Positions 6,489 through 10,515 of a DNA stretch of 10,515 nt are shown here, in pieces (the stretch's first letter is position 1; each line of letters starts with the position of its first letter). The notes beneath the pieces are model-generated. The model was given only the letters and a program-made list of their open reading frames with translations. It was not told the origin of the DNA and searched no databases. The position numbers and the translations under genes were made by a program. The stretch lies in the NCBI GenBank assembly GCA_037138595.1, contig JBAXIB010000035.1, positions 1 through 10,515 on the forward strand. The letters run 5' to 3'. This stretch comes from UBA4742 sp037138595 (GTDB lineage: Bacteria; Actinomycetota; Acidimicrobiia; Acidimicrobiales; Acidimicrobilacustridaceae).

Positions 6489-7847
6489 TCAGGTTCGACG
6501 AATTTCGGTCCCTTTTGCGGTGTCGTCGACGATATAGCCAAGCCCCTCGAGTTGCTTTCGAAGCAGATCAGCCCGATCCCATTCCTTTGCCGCCCGGGCA
6601 TCATCGCGCTGGCGGGCGAGGCCTTCGGCCTCATCATCGATGGCCACTGGCGCTTGGGGCCGGGCCAGTTCAAGTCCAACTGCGCCAGCAATTTCGCGCA
6701 CAGTCGCGACCATTCGGGCGACGGTGGCATCGTCATCGGCGTCGAGAGCTTGGTTGCCTTGACGAACCAGGGTGAACATCAGCGCGAACGCTCCCGGGGT
6801 GTTGAGGTCGTCGTCCATGAGCCTCCTGAACTCATCGAGCAGTTCGACATCAGCATCTTCGGGCGATGACTCGCCGGCCCGACGCGAAAACTCATCGAGT
6901 CGCTGCAGGGCTTTTGACGCGTCATCGGTCGTCGCCTTGGTAACTTCGATCGGCGCTCGATAATGGCTGCGCAAAACCAACAGTCGATACGCACGCGGAT
7001 CAGTCGATTTGAGCAAATCCATCAGGTTGGTGAAATTGCCGAGGCTCTTCGACATCTTCTCGCCGCCGATTTCGACAAATCCGTTGTGCGCCCAATGCGT
7101 CGCGAACTCATGACCAGACGCGATCGCCTGCGCTCGCTCATTTTCGTGATGAGGAAACGCAAGGTCTTGTCCCCCGCCGTGAAGGTCGAACCCGTCACCC
7201 AAGAGATCAAGTGACATCACCACGCACTCGGTGTGCCATCCCGGACGACCGTCGCCCCACGGTGACGGCCACGATGGCTCGCCGGGCTTTGCTTTCTTCC
7301 ACAATGCGAAGTCAACCGCCGACCGCTTTTCGTCGGTAGCTTCGACACGCGCACCCGCTTGCAAACTGTCGAGCGATTGCCGAGCGAGGAGCCCGTAATC
7401 AGGCACTGATCGAGGCGTGAAATACACCCCATCACTGGTTTCATACGCGTCGCCTTTTGCGACAAGTTCCGAAACCAGCGCCACCATTTGGGGAACATAA
7501 GCCGTGGCGTGCGGATCAAATGTTGGGCGCTTGACGCCAATGCCATCCATTGCTTGGTACCAAATTTTTTCGCATTTACGCGCCACTTCGTCAGCCGAGC
7601 GGTCCTCGGCGATTGCTCGTTCGATGATCTTGTCGTCAATGTCGGTGATGTTTGACACATAGGTGACCTCGAACCCGCTCCACTCGAGGTAACGACGAAG
7701 CACATCAAACACCAACGAAAAGCGGCCATGGCCTAAGTGTGGTGGGCCATAGACCGTCGGGCCACAGACATACATCGCGACTTTGCCCGGTTCACGAGTC
7801 TCGAACGGGACGACGCGGCCTTGCGCGGTGTCGAACAACTGCAGCAT
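6489..7847 (-). CDS. cysS: Cysteine-tRNA ligase
   Basis: A class I aminoacyl-tRNA synthetase of 452 residues that charges tRNA-Cys in the cytoplasm. The ATP-binding motif is HLGHGR (37-42) and the second is KMSKS (264-268). The zinc that selects cysteine is held by C28, C208, H233 and E237, all present in the expected contexts (YVCGPTVY, WHTEC, FPHHENERAQ). An anticodon-side helical domain follows from about 300, ending in EWDRADLLRKQLEGLGYIVDD, the usual C-terminal element. Full length, the DALR-type domain and this tail separate it from the related mycothiol ligase MshC. The ATG at 7845-7847 has no clear Shine-Dalgarno sequence. A hairpin lies just upstream in the leader. The gene is divergent from valS across 87 bp and leads a unit with the MFS transporter. 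Confidence 0.97.
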   Translation of the reverse strand: MLQLFDTAQGRVVPFETREPGKVAMYVCGPTVYGPPHLGHGRFSLVFDVLRRYLEWSGFEVTYVSNITDIDDKIIERAIAEDRSADEVARKCEKIWYQAMDGIGVKRPTFDPHATAYVPQMVALVSELVAKGDAYETSDGVYFTPRSVPDYGLLARQSLDSLQAGARVEATDEKRSAVDFALWKKAKPGEPSWPSPWGDGRPGWHTECVVMSLDLLGDGFDLHGGGQDLAFPHHENERAQAIASGHEFATHWAHNGFVEIGGEKMSKSLGNFTNLMDLLKSTDPRAYRLLVLRSHYRAPIEVTKATTDDASKALQRLDEFSRRAGESSPEDADVELLDEFRRLMDDDLNTPGAFALMFTLVRQGNQALDADDDATVARMVATVREIAGAVGLELARPQAPVAIDDEAEGLARQRDDARAAKEWDRADLLRKQLEGLGYIVDDTAKGTEIRRT

Positions 7848-7859
7848 GCAAGCAGGCTA

Positions 7860-7886
7860 GTTGCAGGCTCGCTTCGCTCCCGCAAC
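7860..7886 (-). other. Hairpin in the cysS leader, cysS-valS intergenic region
   Basis: On the minus strand GTTGCGGG (7886-7879) pairs with CCTGCAAC (7867-7860) over eight positions, one a G-U wobble, around an 11-base loop. The wobble is a mismatch if the plus strand is transcribed, so the fold favours the cysS direction. It ends 12 bp before the cysS start. A direct repeat GCAGGCT occurs at 7852-7858 and 7863-7869. No T-box-like features are visible. It may be a leader structure or an intergenic repeat sequence of the CTCGCTTCGCTC type. Confidence 0.4.
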
Positions 7887-7934
7887 CCCACCGCCTTTCG
7901 GACTTCGCCGACCGGCCAACTACCGTGGGAGCCA

Positions 7935-10515
7935 ATGAGCCCATCACTTCCCACCTGGTCCGTGCCCGAAAAGCCCACCCTCGATGGACTCGAGGACAAG
8001 TGGCGTGCCGCGTGGCTACATCGCGGCACCTTTCGCTTTGATCGAACGAAGTCCCGAGAAGACATCTATGCCATCGATACGCCACCACCGACGGTCAGCG
8101 GTTCACTTCACGTCGGCCATGTATTCAGCTATACCCATACCGACACCATTGCCCGCTTTCAACGCATGCGAGGCAAAGAAGTCTTCTACCCAATGGGTTG
8201 GGACGATAACGGTCTGCCAACTGAACGACGGGTTCAGAACTTCTACGGCGTGCAATGTGACCCTTCGTTGGCATATGACCCCGATTTCGTCACGCCCGAC
8301 AAACCCGGCAAACAAACAACCGCCATTTCGCGACGCAACTTCATCGAACTTTGCGAGCAACTCACTGCGGTCGACGAAGAAGCATTCGAAGACGTGTGGC
8401 AAGCCCTTGGACTTTCAGTCGATTGGTCAATGACTTACACAACCATCGAAGAACGTTCGCAACGAGTTGCACAACGCGCGTTTCTCCGCAACCTTGCTCG
8501 CGGCGAGGCATACCAAGCTGAAGCACCAGTGCTGTGGGACGTGGACTTCCGATCGGCGGTCGCCCAGGCCGAACTCGAAGACCGCGAGGTGCCCGGTGCA
8601 TACCATCGCATTCCGTTCGCTTCGACCACGGGTGGCGATCCGGTCTTTATCGAAACAACTCGACCCGAGTTGCTTCCCGCCTGCGTCGCTCTCGTTGCGC
8701 ACCCTGATGACGTTCGTTACCAATCGCTGTTCGGGACCACCGTTCGCACTCCTCTTTTCGGAGTTGAGGTGGAGGTTCGTGCGCACGAACTCGCCGACCC
8801 CGAAAAAGGATCCGGAATCGCCATGATCTGCACCTTTGGCGACTTGACTGACGTGATCTGGTGGCGCGAATTGCAGTTACCAACTCGATCAGTCCTTGGG
8901 ACTAGTGGCCGCATCGCCCTCGAATTGCCCGATTGGATAACCGACAGCCGAGGAATCGAGCACTACGCCGAACTCGCGGGTAAGACCGCCAAGCAAGCGC
9001 AAGTGCGAATCGTTGAGTTGCTCAGCGAAAACAACATGCTCGTTGGCGAACCGCGACCGATTTCGCACTTGGTCAAATACTATGAAAAAGGCGATCGGCC
9101 ACTCGAAATCGTGACCAGTCGTCAGTGGTACATCAGCAATGGTGGAAGAGACGCGTCGGTTCGCGACGCATTAGTTGAGCGCGGCAAACAGCTGCAGTGG
9201 CACCCGCCCTACATGCAGGTGCGATTCGAGAATTGGATTAACGGCCTCAACGGCGACTGGCTTATTTCGCGCCAACGTTTCTTTGGAGTTCCGCTACCGA
9301 TTTGGTACCGCATCGATACCCACGGAAATGTCGATCATGATCAACCGCTCGTGCCAAGCGAAGACCGGCTTCCGGTTGATCCTTCAGTCGACGCGCCAGA
9401 TGGTTTCGACCAATCCCAACGCGGTGAACCAAACGGCTTCATCGGTGACCCCGACATCATGGATACGTGGGCAACATCGTCACTGACCCCGCAGATCGCA
9501 ACCGGTTGGGGCGAAGACGATGATCTGTTCGCCCGCACGTTCCCCATGGACCTTCGACCGCAAGGTCACGACATCATTCGCACGTGGCTATTTTCGACGG
9601 TGCTCCGCTCGCATCTCGAGCACGGTTCACTCCCGTGGTCGAACGCGGCGTTGTCGGGGTGGGTACTTGATCCCGACCGCAAGAAGATGTCCAAGTCGAA
9701 AGGCAACGTCGTCACACCTCGTCCGATGATCGATCAATTCGGAGCCGACGGCGTTCGCTACTGGGCTGCAAATGGTCGAGCCGGAACTGACACCGCAGTC
9801 GACGAAGGCCAAATGAAAGTCGGCCGTCGACTCGCCATCAAACTGTTGAACGCATCGCGCTTTGCACTCGGCACCGCCGAGGTTCCTGGACCAGTTTCCG
9901 CGACGCTAATCACCGAACCAATTGATCGCGCTATGGTCGCCCGACTTGCCGATCTCGTCGATGAAGCCACTCGCGCGTTCGACGGTTACGACTATGCCCG
10001 CGCGTTGGAACGCACCGAAGCGTTCTTCTGGAATTTCTGCGATACCTACCTTGAACTTGTCAAAGCCCGAGCATATGGATCGCATGGCGAAGCAGCAGCC
10101 GCATCGGCTCAAGCCGCGCTGCAAACCGCCCTGTCAACCCTGTTGCGACTCTTGGCACCGTTCTTGCCCTTTGTCACCGAGGAGGTCTGGTCGTGGTGGC
10201 AGGAAGGTTCAATCCATCGATCAACGTGGCCGGACGCCGATGAGCTGCGGCAGCTCGCAGGTAACAGCGATCCGCTCGTCATCGAACTGGCCGAATGGGT
10301 CCTTGGCGAAGTGCGCAAGGCCAAGACCGAGGCCAAACGTTCGCTCAAAACTGAGATCGATCGAGTTGTGATTCGCGACACCGCTTTGCGGCTCGCCGCG
10401 ATTCGAGCGGCTTCAATTGACCTGTCAAACGCAGGAGCGATCGCCGAGATACGTTACGAAGAACTCGCTGAAGGAGAGCCGTCAGTAATGGTGACACTTG
10501 CAACCGATACCGAAC
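7935..10515 (+). CDS. valS: Valine-tRNA ligase (partial, runs off the right edge)
   Basis: A class I synthetase charging tRNA-Val; 860 codons are open from the ATG at 7935 and no stop is reached. The nucleotide-binding motif is HVGH (59-62) inside PPPTVSGSLHVGHVFSYTH, followed by MGWDDNGLPTERRVQ from residue 87. The editing domain (about 200-350) includes TTRPELLPACVALVAH and GSGIAMICTFGDLTD. The catalytic half resumes with ISRQRFFGVPLPIW, a WATSS segment near 512, and KMSKSKGNVV starting at 584. A helical anticodon domain and a charged C-terminal helix (RKAKTEAKRSLKTEI) complete it, so little is missing. The MGWDDNGLPTERRVQ form is that of a Streptomyces-type second ValRS class, unlike the mycobacterial/E. 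coli form (from memory of the families). GGGAG lies three bases before the ATG, a tight spacing. Confidence 0.96.
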   Translation, partial: MSPSLPTWSVPEKPTLDGLEDKWRAAWLHRGTFRFDRTKSREDIYAIDTPPPTVSGSLHVGHVFSYTHTDTIARFQRMRGKEVFYPMGWDDNGLPTERRVQNFYGVQCDPSLAYDPDFVTPDKPGKQTTAISRRNFIELCEQLTAVDEEAFEDVWQALGLSVDWSMTYTTIEERSQRVAQRAFLRNLARGEAYQAEAPVLWDVDFRSAVAQAELEDREVPGAYHRIPFASTTGGDPVFIETTRPELLPACVALVAHPDDVRYQSLFGTTVRTPLFGVEVEVRAHELADPEKGSGIAMICTFGDLTDVIWWRELQLPTRSVLGTSGRIALELPDWITDSRGIEHYAELAGKTAKQAQVRIVELLSENNMLVGEPRPISHLVKYYEKGDRPLEIVTSRQWYISNGGRDASVRDALVERGKQLQWHPPYMQVRFENWINGLNGDWLISRQRFFGVPLPIWYRIDTHGNVDHDQPLVPSEDRLPVDPSVDAPDGFDQSQRGEPNGFIGDPDIMDTWATSSLTPQIATGWGEDDDLFARTFPMDLRPQGHDIIRTWLFSTVLRSHLEHGSLPWSNAALSGWVLDPDRKKMSKSKGNVVTPRPMIDQFGADGVRYWAANGRAGTDTAVDEGQMKVGRRLAIKLLNASRFALGTAEVPGPVSATLITEPIDRAMVARLADLVDEATRAFDGYDYARALERTEAFFWNFCDTYLELVKARAYGSHGEAAAASAQAALQTALSTLLRLLAPFLPFVTEEVWSWWQEGSIHRSTWPDADELRQLAGNSDPLVIELAEWVLGEVRKAKTEAKRSLKTEIDRVVIRDTALRLAAIRAASIDLSNAGAIAEIRYEELAEGEPSVMVTLATDTE

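Noticed and set aside
5986..6537. Open frame of 183 codons on the plus strand opposite the MFS transporter
   Set aside because: It is a shadow of the transporter's codon pattern; it has Pro/Ser/Arg-rich composition with no membrane segments or motifs and crosses the MFS-cysS boundary.
6489..7847. Mycothiol ligase MshC instead of cysteine-tRNA ligase
   Set aside because: The protein is full length for CysRS with the anticodon-side helical domain and typical C-terminal tail, which MshC lacks.

Overview
This is a stretch of bacterial chromosome, most likely from an actinobacterium and perhaps from the Acidimicrobiia (inference). Three things point that way. The valine-tRNA ligase is of the form I associate with Streptomyces-type Actinobacteria. 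A DUF35/thiolase pair lies near an acyl-CoA dehydrogenase and an aldo/keto reductase, as is common in lipid-catabolising actinobacteria. The exported protein has a Thr/Ala-rich tail of a style often seen in Acidimicrobiia. By eye the G+C content is moderately high. No phage, transposon, plasmid or CRISPR genes are visible.

Layout from left to right: (1) 1-102 is non-coding, starting with three tandem 16-bp repeats and a decayed fourth. (2) 103-1714, minus strand, holds an SCP2-type thiolase and, just upstream and overlapping by 8 bp, a DUF35 zinc-ribbon/OB-fold protein. (3) 1793-2674, minus, is an aldo/keto reductase with a perfect 14-bp palindrome in front of it. (4) 2822-3670, minus, is an unrecognised exported protein followed by a strong terminator hairpin. 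(5) 3765-4997, minus, is an acyl-CoA dehydrogenase with two inverted repeats upstream. (6) 5145-7847, minus, is a two-gene unit of cysS followed by an MFS exporter. (7) 7935 to the right edge, plus strand, is valS, divergent from cysS and cut by the window end after about 860 codons.

Functionally, the right half is housekeeping: two aminoacyl-tRNA synthetases sharing an 87-bp divergent intergenic region. The left half is lipid or acyl-CoA metabolism: a flavin-dependent acyl-CoA dehydrogenase and a thiolase with its probable DUF35 partner, with an NAD(P)H-dependent carbonyl reductase between them. The thiolase and DUF35 genes are almost certainly co-translated. The acyl-CoA dehydrogenase is separated from them by two genes and a terminator, so a shared pathway is only a guess.

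I see no strong evidence for an undescribed system. The points most worth a second look are the 16-bp repeat array at the left edge, the AKR palindrome, the exported protein of unknown function, and the leader hairpin of cysS. All intergenic gaps are under 150 bp.
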